From Montifringilla adamsi (taxonomy: Eukaryota > Chordata > Aves > Passeriformes > Passeridae), in the NCBI GenBank assembly GCA_017590115.1, contig JAGGNK010006559.1, forward strand, positions 3,243,054 through 3,307,053: DNA of 64,000 bases. Direction: 5' to 3'. Made by a program: the position numbers and the translations under genes. Below the pieces are notes generated by a model. The model was not told the origin of the DNA and ran no database searches. It worked only from the letters and a program-made list of their open reading frames with translations. This document shows, one piece after another, positions 1 through 11,764 of this stretch; within the stretch, counting starts at the first letter, position 1; the number at the start of each line of letters is the position of its first letter.

Positions 1-3000
1 AATTGAGACCCTCCTGTAACATTGAAGCTTACCTTTGAAGATACTCTATTTAAATTCTCCACAATGTAGAATGAATAAGACTCTTTCATGGCTTAATTTT
101 CTGTCTTCTCTGGCTTTTGTTCTTTCATGCTGTGAGTGAGGACTGTTGCAGCATGTTAGAGGTAGAAAGAGTCCATAACCTGCACCTTTTAGCAATCGCC
201 TTCAGTTTTATTGTTGAATTTCTGGTTTTCAGTTCTGTGAAGTGCCTGTGCTGGGCTAAAATTAATTGTGACTGAAAAAGAATGGCATTTTCAAAGTTGT
301 TATGACAATCTGCTTCCTTCATTGAGATGCATAAGGCCTAGATATTCCATTTTTTTCCAAGGCCACTTGTGTAACTCTTAGCAAATATATTGGCTATGTG
401 GTGGATGACTCAATTGTCCTGGAATAAAATACTGCATTGACAAATCTACTGAGTGTCACCAAGTAAGCAATAGTCATTCTTAAAGCAGGCATTTCCTGCC
501 AAATCCTTAATCAAAATTATTATTTATAGTTAATAAAAGCAGTTCTATGGGGACTTAGTTACCATTCTCCATTTCCAACTTAGAAAGACTTTGAGTCAAG
601 AGAGTAATTTTATGTATTCCTGAGCACCTACCACTGATAGGTCAGATTAACATACTGGTCAAAAGTTTCTAATTCTTCTGAAAGAAACACAGCTCTTTCA
701 AAGACCAAATTTCCATTCAATTCACTTTTTTCCTTTATTCTTTGAAGGAAAGAAGCCCAAAGAAACTCCGTTAGTTATTTTCCTTCAGTTCAAGCATATG
801 TGAACTGAAACCTTAAATTTGAAGCATACACCATGAACAGAAAGAACTTTGTATTATTTCTCAGTGCTATCTATTAAAATACAAACTTGATTTCTATCAG
901 CCACAGTTTTCTGGGGGGCACAGGCTTGTCCTTGTTCTTGCACAGGCATGCTACAATAGCTTTATAAGCACTGTGCTTCTTCTAAAGCTAGAACGCAAAG
1001 CAGTGTTTCAATAGCTCCTGTGAAAATATAAACCGACTGTTTGTATATTGTTTAACTTACTTTTCCTTTCTTAATTTTTCCTTTTTAATTTCTCCTCCTT
1101 CATCAAAGTCATTTTTTCCAGACAATAAAGTAGACGTAGATAGATTTGAATTAAATGATGGCTACATTTAGTGTTTTAAATAGCAGTCAGATCTGGATCC
1201 ATTGTTAGAACCGATAGGAAGAGGCAGAAGGATGGAGAGTGTCACTAGGCTGCAGAGGCCAAGCTAAAGAGATGCAGACAACCAGGGAGAACAGAGGAGT
1301 GATTTTTGGATAGACTGAACAAGAACAGACAGACAAGGACCATGTCGAATCAGGACATAGTGTGAAGAATGAAAATGAGGACTGGACTGCCGAAACACAG
1401 AGAACTCAAAGTTGTTGGGTGGTCAGGCAAGTCAAATAAACACATGGAGATTTGGATAAGGCTTGCAAGGAGTCTAAGAGTGAGCTTCAGAGCGGCAGAG
1501 GTTGAGCTCTCCAGGATAATGGAGGGTTTACAAGGGAAGGGATTTGGAATTGAATGAAGCATCTCTTGTCAGGACAAGCCTAAAATCAGAATGAAATTGA
1601 GGATAAGAAATCTCTAAGAGGCAACAATGTGAAAAGCCTTTGTTTTCCTGCTAGCTAGTTTTATTATGTCCCTAATACACAATGACAACTGCTACCAAAG
1701 CCATAAAATGTACAGACTACAGTTGTCTTAGGAGAGATACAGGCATAATCCTGACAGGCCTGAGATAAAAGGTTAGATGTTGGATGGATTGGTGAGCAGG
1801 CACAACCATAGAAATGTGGAATCCTCTTTTTGTAGTTTAAAACCAAATGATAAAGCAGCGTCTAACTGGAATTGGATACAAAAACAATTTAATGACTGAT
1901 AAATTCAATTTTACAAATGATTGTACTTCTCTGCTCATTGTTCCAAAGAAAAGTTGGCTGAGTTAGGCTGGATTCTAGCCATTTTATGCACAGACCACGT
2001 CCAGGCTTGGAGTTCTTAGGGTCTTCTCCTGATGGTAACCTGATGACCATCAGTTATCTGATTTGATAGACAAAATCAAATTCTTGGTTGTCTCATTGAA
2101 ATTTGTGCAGTGCCCAAAAACTGTCACCATTGCTTGGTGCTCTGCTTGCCTCAAAGACTACACTGCAAGCATTAGGTTCCTTATTCTCTTCTGTCCTTAA
2201 AAGTAAGTTACTCCCTTATTCTGTTGAGTTAACTAAAGTCCATATGGTAATAGTATGTCAACAGGACCTAACCTGTGTGAACTGCTACACTTCCACTTTT
2301 TGTTCTGTTGACATGCCCACAAATACCCATACAGATTAGTTCCATGTGTTGCTGTTTCTGAAACTATAGATATAGATTGAGACATCCTCCAGATCTAATA
2401 TCTGAACTTATTGTTAATGCCACTAATATGAGAATTTGTCCAAGTAAATTTACTCATTACAAATGTGGCTTTATTCACATAGTTGCAATTATCTAGTTAC
2501 TTGCAACCTCATTTATCATTCTCAGTGCTGTTGAGAACAGGAGTCGAGATTAGGTCTTTTGTGGAAGACACTGCTTTCCATCTAGTGCCTTGCCCATAGG
2601 TTGTTATACGTGTATTTTTGTACACCTGCCCTACTGCAAATCTCCTCACCACTCATTTTCCAGCAGTCTGTTGTGACAGTCATGGCAGCAGAAGTGTTTG
2701 TGGGTGGATGGCATATGCTGGCACTACATGTATCACATAGCAGTCCTCTAAGCACAGCAAAACAGATTTGGTATGTCATGATGCCTTTTTTTGACCTTGG
2801 TGGCCCAGATGGGTTACCCAAATATTTCCATCTGCATTTTTTCCTTTGTTTAATTCATTCCCACACAGAACTGGCTGGCATCCAGAAGCTGATATGGACA
2901 TACAGTGTAATCCTGGCGACTGGGACAGTAACTAAAATGGTTGTTCTGTTCCTAGTATTTCAGTTGCTTTAGGGACTCCAGCAGGGATGGTGCAGATCTC

Positions 3001-3290
3001 TTTCTTTTGAGCTGTGTGGCTAACTTCTCATCCCCAATATCTATCTGTGGCTTCATAATCTCAGTGATTTTCTTCAGATTCCATCAGCACCCTGCAGGAT
3101 ATGTTGTACTCTACCAGCATCTCTGATATGGCACTGGGTCATAGCTACACTGCAACTTGTTTCACTTGTTGAAAGGCTTACTGTTATTTAACTTTGATTT
3201 GTGCATGCGTCACTTAAGCTTGAGGTGATCCTCTCTTGTTACTCTCTTGTCCTTTGGGGATAACTAAAGGCCATATCCTAACACCTTTTT
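1..3290. other. Unique AT-rich DNA, no gene seen
   Basis: I see no gene, RNA or recognisable mobile element here. The longest open frame is 2601-2972 on the plus strand (123 codons). It is hydrophobic, has no recognisable domain and begins in sequence that does not look coding. All other frames are short and overlap on both strands, as expected of non-coding DNA. The base composition is that of the rest of the window. Confidence 0.6.
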
Positions 3291-3291
3291 C

Positions 3292-3321
3292 AACAAGGCC
3301 TAATGTAAATTAGGCCTTGTT
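3292..3321. repeat. Perfect 13-bp inverted repeat with a 4-base loop
   Basis: The left arm at 3292-3304 (AACAAGGCCTAAT) is followed by the loop GTAA at 3305-3308. The exact reverse complement of the arm is at 3309-3321. As RNA in the plus sense, the loop GUAA fits the GNRA class of stable tetraloops. The stem is too short for a microRNA precursor. It could be a palindromic mutation product (template switch at a fork) or the remnant of a small foldback element. There is no T-run after it and no gene nearby, so it is not a terminator. Confidence 0.85.
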
Positions 3322-3560
3322 TGGTGGAAAGTAAGAGTGATTTTCTGCTGCATGCAAGGCTGAAGGTTCTTGAGACATCTGTGAGCCAAAGAGAGGGTTT
3401 TGAGCTGAGAGGAGAAGGTTAGATCAGGTGTAGTGCCTCAACGCATGGGTATTTAAAGTCAGTGCTCTGACTTCAGGAAAGTGATGCATAGGGAAATTCT
3501 CCCCTTCCCTTCCTCCACATCATGCAGGAGAACTTCCAGTTTCTTTACCCTTTTGAAAAC

Positions 3561-3625
3561 ATAATTGTAACCCTAGAAATACAATAGCCTAATTACCATA
3601 AGGCTATTGTTAATATGACAATTAT
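3561..3625. repeat. Nested imperfect hairpin, about 65 bp
   Basis: The inner stem is a perfect 10-bp match, 3581-3590 (ACAATAGCCT) with 3601-3610, around a 10-base loop. An outer 8-bp stem pairs 3561-3568 (ATAATTGT) with 3618-3625. The two stems are separated by unpaired stretches of 12 and 7 bases. The size is near that of a small microRNA-like foldback, but the large asymmetric internal loop argues against a real precursor. It lies about 240 bp after the hairpin at 3292 and just before a CR1 fragment. Confidence 0.7.
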
Positions 3626-3667
3626 ATTAGGCATTTTTTAGGCTGTATGGTAAATAGGCAAGTGCAT

Positions 3668-3842
3668 TGAGGGTGGCTGGGCACTGAAACAGGCTCCGCA
3701 GGGAAGGGGTCAGAGCACCAAGCCTGAAAAACACAAGGAGTATTTGGACAATGCTCTCAGGCTCGTGCTGTGACTCATGGGGTTGTCTTGTGCAGGGCCA
3801 GGACATAGAATTCAATGATCCTTGTGGACATTCTATGATTCC
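3668..3842 (+). mobile_element. CR1 LINE fragment, 3' end
   Basis: The sequence follows the 3'-terminal part of avian CR1 in order: a GGGCACTGAAACAGGCTCC block, a CAGAGCACCAAGCCTG block, TTTGGACAATGCTCTCAGG, then GTGCAGGGCCAGGA and a 3' tail ending CATTCTATGATTCC. The element's sense is the plus strand. It is 5'-truncated, as nearly all CR1 copies are, and contains no intact reverse-transcriptase frame. The tail type matches the copies at 11601 and 13706, so these three probably belong to one subfamily. The family was assigned from memory of CR1. Confidence 0.85.
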
Positions 3843-3845
3843 AAT

Positions 3846-5794
3846 TAAAAATTGGTAGTTTTACATTGCACTTTCTTTCCAGAGGACGTATTCTCACAGT
3901 TGAAATTGACTGCAGATAAAGCATCATATATGGATACCAGAAACCTCAAACAACAAAAATAGAGCTACTTTGAATCACTGACAGTGAATGCTACAGAAAA
4001 GCTTAGGAAATGTTTCTTAACAATTTCAGACAGTACCCAAAGTTTTGGAAGAGGAAAAAACTGAAAAAAATACTGTTTTTATCAGCTGAAATGCAAAAGA
4101 CATCTTGCCTGGTGATTTTTAAGCATGTGTATAATGAAAAGTTTTGCTCAGTTTTGGCTCCAGTATTTCCTCAAGTATTCATGTGAGTTTTTCTTTATAG
4201 TCCAAAATTTATTAAAAATACAGACTCATGCAAGCCATTATTAGGCATCAGAGAAACAGGAGGTTTTGCTCTTCAATAAAACCGGTGACAATTTCAATTA
4301 GATTTCTCAGGCTTTTCTTCCCAGAGTCATGGTGTTGAAGTAAAAAAAAAAGATAGAATAGTTTATTGGATTCAGCTACCAGATAGCTTTCAGTGTGTCA
4401 GAATAGATTTTTAAAGTGCAGAAAATAGAGAAAACCCGATGAGAAAATGATGACATTTTCACTATTATTGATATTGTAAACCCATAGATTTGCCACATGC
4501 TCAGTATAGCTTAGTTTAAAGTGTGAGATATTTTCCCTGTGTGTAGGACTGATCAATTTATCATTGACCAAAGGCTTTTGACCCAATGTAGTAAACAAAA
4601 TGTTATCACTCATATTTAAATTATTAGGTGACATTTCAATATAAGAATGTCTTCACACAGAGTCCTTGTGAATAACTTGGTTTCTTCGTATCTTGAAGGG
4701 AATGTTCTTAAAGGCAGGCTGATGATTTTCTTTGGCCTGTAATTATTGTCATTTTCAAATGATCTTCGGTAAGGGCATCACTAATGGCAGGTCACAATCC
4801 TTAGCAGTAAAAAAAAAAGCACAGGTTTTAAAATTCCTTATCAAATAAATGAATATTTTGTAACTTAAAGGTCTGATTGTTCCCATCAGAAAAATTTTTG
4901 ACCTCTGAAAACTGATAAGAACTCTGAAGCTGGAGAAATCACTGCTGCCATGAAGCAGGTGCTGCACTGTTTGATCTTCACTGGTGCTCACACTTTTTGC
5001 CTGGAAGTCCAGATTGACCACAGAGGTGAGGAACACCCAAGAATTTTACTTATTTGTTTGCCTTCTCCAACTATATTCAAGTGAGGAGACACCTTTATGG
5101 CAGGCACTATACCAGTGTTAATGGAGATAAATTGAATTCTCCAGCAACCAGCTTCTTCCTCATTCTGTACACAACATACTGCAGGACTCCCAGTTCAAAT
5201 TGGGAGGCAACAATGCACACTGAGTATGTGCAGTAGCCGAGAGCTAACAAACAGCCCTCTGCAAAACATGTCTGCGCCTCTGCAAAACTACGAGTACATT
5301 CAACTACCACTAAGAATGGGACCATTTGAGCTATTTTTTTCTAAAACATTCTCTAATATTTAATTCTTTATTTTTAGGCCACTAAATGCGAAAAATATTT
5401 GAGATGAGAATGAAAGTTCTTATTAGCATTTTGTACTTATATGCCTCCTTTTTTACCATCTTGTGTTGTCTTTGTACAAAAAAAATTTTTTTCAATTTTT
5501 ACAGTTTCTGTGGTCAAAAAATACACTGTCTTCAGAGCAGTGTATGAACAAACATAATGGTAAGACACTGATGAAGGAGGTTCATGCCTGTAGTGCATAA
5601 AAGCTCACCAAAACTTCTTTTTATGATCAGCTGATTTTATTTGGTGATAGTTCTTTAGAATGGAAAATTAGCCATGGTTTAATATAACTCAGATTAAAAG
5701 CTGCTAAACATCCCATAAGAATAGAAATCGGAAATTAAGGACATTTCTCTTCCACAAGAACAAACATTCCTCAAAACTCTTTGCCCTAAGTAAT
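3846..5794. other. Unique AT-rich DNA, no gene seen
   Basis: No gene or recognisable repeat is visible. Short A-runs occur near 4341 and 4807. An 8-bp inverted repeat (5521-5528 with 5538-5545) is no more than chance would give. Open frames are all under 95 codons. Confidence 0.6.
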
Positions 5795-6390
5795 TGCTGT
5801 GGTTTAACCCCAGCTGGCAATTAAGAACCATGCAGCTGCTCACTCATTCCCCCATCCCAGCACACTGGGGGTGTGGAGAATCAGAAAGAAAGGGCAGTTG
5901 AGATAAGAACAATTTAATAATAGAAACAAATTATTGCTATTATTATTGTCATTGTGGTTGTCGTTGTGTATTTTCTAATATTAATAATAATAATTGTAAT
6001 TGCAAGCAGAGAGAGAATAACAGAACCCAAGAGAAACAAGTGATGCACAAAACTGCTCACCACCCACTGACCAATATCCAGCCTATCCCCTCTTCAACCC
6101 TCTGTCAGGTAACCCCCCCAACTTATAAATTCAGCACAACATTCCGTGGTATGGAAAATTCCTTTAGCCAGTTCTGGCCATGTGCCCTGGCCATGCTTCC
6201 TTGTCACTTTTTATGCAGCTCCTCACTGGAAGTTCATGGAACACTGAAAAATCTTTGACTTCAGGCAAGCTCTAGGCAAGAGCTGAAACATTCAGGTATT
6301 TTCAACATCATTCTCATACTAAAACCAAACCACAGCACTGTACAAGATACTAAGAAGAAAATAAACTCTGTCCAAATCAAAACCAGAACA
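5795..6390 (-). mobile_element. Solo LTR of an avian endogenous retrovirus, copy 1
   Basis: This segment starts TGCTGTGGTTTAACCCC and ends AACCAGAACA on the plus strand, so it has TG...CA ends. It shares ordered blocks with 38288-38808: the GTTTAACCCC start, a GTTGAGAT / AACAATTTAAT block, a low-complexity A/T stretch, the TATA region, and AAACCACAGCACTGTAC near the end. The LTR's own sense is minus, because the candidate TATA box (TTTATAAG) reads on that strand at about 6122-6129. The five bases flanking each side are GTAAT and CTAAT, a target duplication with one mismatch, which fits a class that makes 5-bp duplications. No internal retroviral region adjoins it, so it is a solo LTR. About 596 bp. 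Confidence 0.82.
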
Positions 6391-9300
6391 CTAATCCATC
6401 TAATCTGAGTGTAATTTTCTGACAAGGCATTCTATGGGGGCATTTTGACTGACAAGTTTTTGACTGCGAGACTGATGAAGACAGTAAAAAATTTACATCA
6501 GCATACAACACAGATGTACTTGAATATGAGTTTTCACATGATACTGTCACGAGTTTGTCATGTTACTCCCTTTACGAAACACTTATTTCATCCCATCATC
6601 TACCCAAAGAACAATTTCAGCTCTCCTGTAGCCCACACAGTAACTTAAAAAACATCTCTGTGGGATTAAATTAATTACGTTTATGTGCAATCTTCGCATT
6701 ATTCAATTTGCAAGTTTTCTAAAATATAAAACAAGTTCACTAGATGGGAAAGACTATTCTTCAATCACGGTATGAAGTACTAATTAAATCCCTTACTGCA
6801 AATGAACAGTATTTTATTGTCTTTGCAAATGTTACTGTTAGGATTCTATACATGCAGTACTCAAGACAGATGTTTCTAATTCTTCCTTGCTATTTATAAC
6901 GAAGCAGCCTGTGATCTTTCTTTTCTTACAGCCTCCAAGATGAAATTATTTTTTGGCCATTATGAGCCATTATGAGCATTACTCACCTGGAATTTAGAGT
7001 GATTTTTTAATATTGTTTAATGTGCCTATGGAATAGATTTGCATTTATTCTGTACATTTATTTGGATAACTCAAATAAAACTTTGGATGTACAAATCTCC
7101 AGCAAAATTTAAAATATCGAAGACAGTACCTCAGACACTGATTATGGCCAACAGAGCAGAAGAAGATGCAGAAGTTTCAGTTCCCATTGCCTGAGCATGT
7201 ACATCAAAATACAGACCAGACAGATAGATAAATAAGAACCTGTGATCCACACAAAACCATTAACTTCATTCAACAGGTCCTTCTGCACTTCTGCAAGAGG
7301 CTGCATATTTAGGAATGATGTTTTAAAAATTTAGATGAACAGAACTTGCTTCATTGAATGCTCATTCGTTCCACTGGCATCTTCATTAGAGAATTGTATT
7401 CTGTTCCAGATTAAATGGTTTTCCTTTCAATTTGAAGAGGGACTAAGAGCTGTACAAAATTATTCCTTTTAACTGTGATCCTTTTTCCACAGTTAAAAAA
7501 CATTTTCATTCAGGATTTCTGAGACAGTTTGCATGAAAAAGAGCCTAGACAGTGCTTGCAGCTTGGCAGATATGCTCAATCTTTCAAATCATCAGTTTCT
7601 GAGTACAAAGCTGTACATACTTGTAACCTGCACTTACAAGCACCTGTTTTGAAAGGAAAATAGTATTATTTTAATTATTTTCTTGAAGCTAATGTTCTAT
7701 GGCTCTGTAGATTATGAGGGGTTTTTTCAGACTTCAGAAAAGGTAAGAATCTTTAACTGATTATGGTGGTTTTGCTGAATGTCATGTGAAGGTTATTATA
7801 AAAAGTTGCTTCAACTTAGAAACCCTTTGTTCAGCAGTACTTGAAATACCTTCTTTCTATTCATTAATTAGTTTTCTCAAAAGATAAAGCAGACAGATTG
7901 GGCAAGATTTGTATCTGATCATAGGTTAGGCTTCAAGAGTACTGGCAATCTGGATTCATATTTCTTTAGTTTAGAAGTGCAAAATTGCTCAAATTTTCCA
8001 CAACTGTAAATTGAAAGTCCTATTTATTTAATTCAGCCTTATTTATTTAAAAACTTTAGATATATAACAAAATTTTAGCTTTAGAAGTCACATAATAAAA
8101 AAGCTTATTTTGATGGCAAGCCCTGAATGTGTAAATCTTAAATTAAATATCCAGATTTGATATGCAGCCAAAAAAATGAATATTTCATCTGTAAAAATAT
8201 ACTGTATTCTACCCTTCTCAAGCATATAAATCATAACTCCAGAGAAAATGAGAGACTTAAAATAGATTAAAATTGATGTGAGTAATTGCAAATGTTGCAC
8301 TGACATCCATATAAGTATTTTATTTTCATTTAATTAAATCCTAAAATAGTGATGTCTGTATTTATATCAAAAGTTTATCTAAACAGACTGAAAATATATG
8401 GTAATGGTATACAAAAATAGAGTCTACGCATTTATGGAGAGCAATGATAAAGCTCATGAGTGAGAAAGCTGGAACACATGGAGTGAAAGATGTCCTCCCA
8501 CTAGAGCTAGGATTCAGATGCCCATTAAAATCTCAGCAGCACAAAGGAAACAACAAGAAGCGTTTTTCTTCCGCTACTTTACTGTGACAGTTTGCAACAG
8601 CATGGAATATTTGGAAGTGTACATTATAGAATCAGTCATTCCTGTTGACAGCTTTGGCCTGGACTCCCTTTTGATGGCTTCACCACTCAGTATTTCATTG
8701 AAGATCTACCCATAAAGAGTTTGATTCATGCATTCCAAGCTACCTGACCTTGGCTTCAAGCCATTACGTATCATGCTTTACCAGTACAATTGAACATCAA
8801 ATAAAAGAACCTTAGAAAAGTCAGCATTAAAGGGAGCTGAGGAAAAAGTGATGAGATTAATTAAAGGAAAAACTATTTACAACAAAATATGACAAGAGAC
8901 AGAAAATTTGGCATATTTTTAAAAATCCATAAAATAAAGGACTAAGCTATCTTTTCATCACCAGTGTAAAAGGGAAAGCAATCAAACTATGAATGCTGCA
9001 TGCTGTGGAATTAATTACCCACTTCTACCACCTTGTGGAGACACAATATTAAAGAATATGACAGGTCTGTGTAGGAGAGAAGAGCCATCAAGTGACTGTA
9101 TAATAGGCTGACACCTGACAAACATGTTTTATGAGCTATTATAACCTTCCTGTGAAGAAAGGACTCTTCAGGAGTATCACCCGAAATGTAAATATGGACA
9201 GCGGTGGGATCTTTACACGTATTAAGTGCTGTGGATCACTCAGCGTACACTTTATTTTTCAATAATATCACCTTTGCAATTAAATAGAAAGATCTTTTAA

Positions 9301-9468
9301 GAGACTGTGGATGCTAAATTCTCCCGCGTGGGATGAAAATTCTCGGCAGTCATCTTAGCATCATGACTGTACCTGAAGAAGATAACAACTATGGACACAG
9401 ATAACAGGATTGACTTTTGTTTGTGAGTTGTCAGCAGTCACAGACAAAGTCCTGAACTAAGAATAACA
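6391..9468. other. Unique AT-rich DNA, no gene seen
   Basis: No gene is visible. Two small structures occur. An exact 10-bp tandem pair (GCCATTATGA) lies at 6957-6976, and an inverted repeat at 7467-7498 is annotated separately. Open frames are below 75 codons. Confidence 0.6.
7467..7498. repeat. Perfect 11-bp inverted repeat
   Basis: TTTTAACTGTG at 7467-7477 is the exact reverse complement of 7488-7498, around a 10-base pyrimidine-rich loop. It lies in unique non-coding DNA. One such repeat is only mildly surprising in 64 kb, so no function is assigned. Confidence 0.8.
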
Positions 9469-9540
9469 GGGAATTATCTCAAATGGTAGAGCACTTATTT
9501 TGCATGAGAGAGGCAGCAGGATCTATGGCCACATTCTCCA
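9469..9540 (+). pseudogene. tRNA-Ala(TGC) pseudogene or tRNA-derived SINE head
   Basis: The 72 bases align without gaps to a vertebrate tRNA-Ala over the first 46 positions. The D-arm keeps ATGGTAGAGC (internal promoter A-box region), and the anticodon loop TTTGCAT is intact, with anticodon TGC at 9501-9503. The element ends CTCCA like tRNA-Ala. It is decayed: the acceptor stem (GGGAATT against ATTCTCC) has at least two mispairs, the anticodon stem has one mispair and two G-T pairs, and the T-arm has lost GGTTCGA, so the B-box is gone. It is therefore not a functional tRNA gene. It stands about 37 bp upstream of a CR1 copy in the same orientation. It could be an isolated retropseudogene or the head of a tRNA/CR1 composite. 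Confidence 0.7.
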
Positions 9541-9577
9541 GTGTTTTTCCCCTATACTCAGCCCCAGTGAAGCTGCA

Positions 9578-10006
9578 GCTTTAATCCTCAGTTTTCAGCC
9601 CCTCAGCACAAGAAAGACATTGACGTTCTGGAGCAGAACAGAGAAGGACAACAGGGTCTGGAGAACATATCCTATGATGTGCAACTGAGGAAGCTAGGAT
9701 TGTTTAGCCTGGAGAAAAGGAAGCTGAGAAGGGACCTTACTGCTCTCTATAAATACCTGAAAGGAGTCTGCAGCAATATGGGGTTGGCCTCTTCTTCCAA
9801 GTAACAAGTGACTGGACCAGTGGAAGTGCCCTCAATTTGCACCAAGGGAAGATCAGGTGTTAGGAAAATTTTTTCAGAGGACGAGTGGTCAAAGAAGTGA
9901 TTGAGTTGACCATCCATGGACATGTTTGAAAGGCTTTTGGATGGACATGGCAGTGCTTAACATTTGGACTCAGTTATCTTGGAGGTCTTTACCAACCTTA
10001 ATATCA
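9578..10006 (+). mobile_element. CR1 LINE fragment, 3' region
   Basis: Ordered CR1 blocks are visible: CAGCACAAGAAAGACATTGA, then GTTTAGCCTGGAGAAAAGGA, GGACCTTACTGCTCTCTA, a CAAGTAACAAGTGACTGGAC block, AGAAGTGATTGAGTTGACCA, and the end GGAGGTCTTTACCAACCTTA. The sense is plus. The 'GGTCTTTTCCAACCT' type of 3' end differs from the copies at 3668 and 11601, so this is another subfamily. A segment corresponding to 'CATTGGAACAGGCTGCCCAG' appears deleted near 9885. It is 5'-truncated, lacks a terminal ATTCTATG tail and has no intact frame. The start is approximate. Confidence 0.88.
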
Positions 10007-11237
10007 GGGCAAAGGTTGGTGCCCATATCAGCAACAGTAAAGACAACAAAGTTTTGTGTGATTTTGGGTTTGGAGAGCTTCTATTGACGAACCGGGTTCT
10101 AAGTTCTTGCCCTCAGCTTGTCCAAAGATATTACGTAAGTATGAAAGCTCAGAAACTGAATCAGTGGGAAGAGCAGGGAAAGTTGATTTCTCTTCTTCAT
10201 TTCTGCTGTCTTATGTCTAGTCCATTATCCAGCATATGAAAAGGCCTCATGAGCTTAATTCAAAGTTGCATCCAGTACACACCATACTTCCATTAATCTT
10301 TTCTGAGGTCACCCCATTACACAGAAAATGGAGACTATATTACAATAGGAAGCAGTACTGATTTCAGGATGGGAAGGTGGGAGGTTTTGTTTAGTTGTTT
10401 TTTAACATTGGGCAAGATCTGGTGTGGTCTCAAGGAAAGCATATGCCTTGGTGACAGGTGTGCTCCTGGAAAGCATTTGGAATGAACCCAATTCATGATA
10501 CCTTAGAAAACACCATGCTATGAGCCACAGCATGGTGAGTGGGGACAGTCAGCTAAAACGCACTGCAGAAGGGCATTCTTAAGTGGAATAAAAGCTGTAG
10601 GCAAACCTCCAGATCAGTCTTCTGGATGCCAGGTAGTTTTCAACATCAGAGAAAGAATGTCATCACTACAGAGGCAGTTTCCACGCAAAAGTCAGGCTAC
10701 CCCAAAATGCAAATACTCTAAGGATGATAAAGGAAGCTTCCAATTATCTCCAGAGCACTGGTGTTGCAGCCGGCAGTATGAGTTCTCATATCAGTCCCAT
10801 TCCATCCATTTTTAGTTCAGTTAATATATTTTTAAAACCTACAGGTATTTCTCAATATTGCTTTTTCCTGCTCATTATTAAGATTTTGCTACTGACATTT
10901 TGCCAAAAGTATTTCATAAAGCAACTGTACAATATGTTCATATTCAGTATCTCTCACAAGAGATCTCCCCCCCTGTGGCAGCTTTAATATGATTATGTCT
11001 TTTCCTAGATTAATTAATCTATCATCCAAGTCCAGCATCATCTGCATGATGGAAGTCCTTTATGCTGTGTGATTTTAATTCTTCAGCTTTGCTGTATTCC
11101 AGCATTGTAATAGGTTGTGAAAATATCCATCAAGGATTTAACCAGCAGGTAGTTACTGTTTGTGTAATGCCTTTCACTCTCCTTAGGGTCTGTTGATTAT
11201 GGTGGAAGAGCCTGGTATCTTGAAATTACCTTCTTTC
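10007..11237. other. Unique DNA, no gene seen
   Basis: No gene or recognisable mobile element is visible. A perfect 9-bp inverted repeat (CACCATGCT at 10511-10519 with 10529-10537, 9-base loop) is present. Repeats of this size are expected a few times by chance in a window this long. Confidence 0.55.
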
Positions 11238-11390
11238 TGTGTGTGTTTGTTTGTTTGTTTGTTTGTTTGGGGTTTTTTTGTTTGTTTGGTTGTTTTTTTG
11301 GTTTTTTTTTTTTGGGGGGGGTTGTTGTTGTTCTTTGGGGGTTTTTTGATTGGTTGGTTGTTTTTGCTGGTTTTGTTGGTTTGGGGTCTT
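11238..11390 (+). repeat. TTTG/GGTT-rich low-complexity tract
   Basis: The plus strand consists almost only of T and G. It opens with a near-perfect (GTTT)n run, then mixes T-runs, a GGGGGGGG run near 11313, (GTT)n and (GGTT)n. Open frames across it encode only simple F/V/L/G or K/N/Q/T-rich peptides and are artefacts. The tract is an interrupted microsatellite. Replication slippage and old A-rich insertion tails are both possible sources. Confidence 0.9.
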
Positions 11391-11600
11391 TTGCTGTTCC
11401 ATGAAATTTGCAACAATGCCATGCAACAAGAATTCTTGAAAATCATAGTTTGTTCTTTTATGCCTAGCTTCAGTGTCTGTATAGAATTCATGTGAATAAA
11501 GGTCTATATTTGACATCCTTCTGACAGTAAGTACAAAGCCCTACAGCAGTGCTAAAGTTCTGTAACTCAATGAAACTGCAAGGCTAAATGTTTAGGGCAT

Positions 11601-11764
11601 TGATCACAGCACCAAGCCTGCCTGAGTTCAAGAAACATTTGGACAATGCTCTCAGGCACACGGTGTGATTATTGGAGCTGTCCTGTGCAGGGCCAGCAGC
11701 TGGACTTTGGTGATTTTTGTGGGTCCCTTCCAACTTAGGATATTCTATGACTCAATGATTCTGT
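11601..11764 (+). mobile_element. CR1 LINE fragment, 3' end
   Basis: This is the terminal part of a CR1 copy in plus sense. It reads ATCACAGCACCAAGCCTG, then TTTGGACAATGCTCTCAGGC, TCCTGTGCAGGGCCAGCAGC, GTGGGTCCCTTCCAACTTAG and the diagnostic tail GATATTCTATGACTCAATGA. It belongs to the same tail type as 3668-3842 and starts further 3', so the truncation points differ and the insertions were independent. There is no coding capacity. Confidence 0.92.

Noticed and set aside
2601..2972. 123-codon plus-strand frame
   Set aside because: No domain, an overlapping antisense frame of 79 codons, and no splice or promoter context that I could support.
5521..5545. 8-bp inverted repeat (ATACACTG)
   Set aside because: Stems of this length with short loops occur many times by chance in a window this size.
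10511..10537. 9-bp inverted repeat (CACCATGCT) considered as a structured element
   Set aside because: By a rough estimate about three such repeats are expected by chance, and nothing nearby supports a role.
11183..11516. Three open frames of about 100 codons on both strands
   Set aside because: They are translations of the TTTG/GGTT tract, and simple-sequence DNA lacks stop codons by composition.
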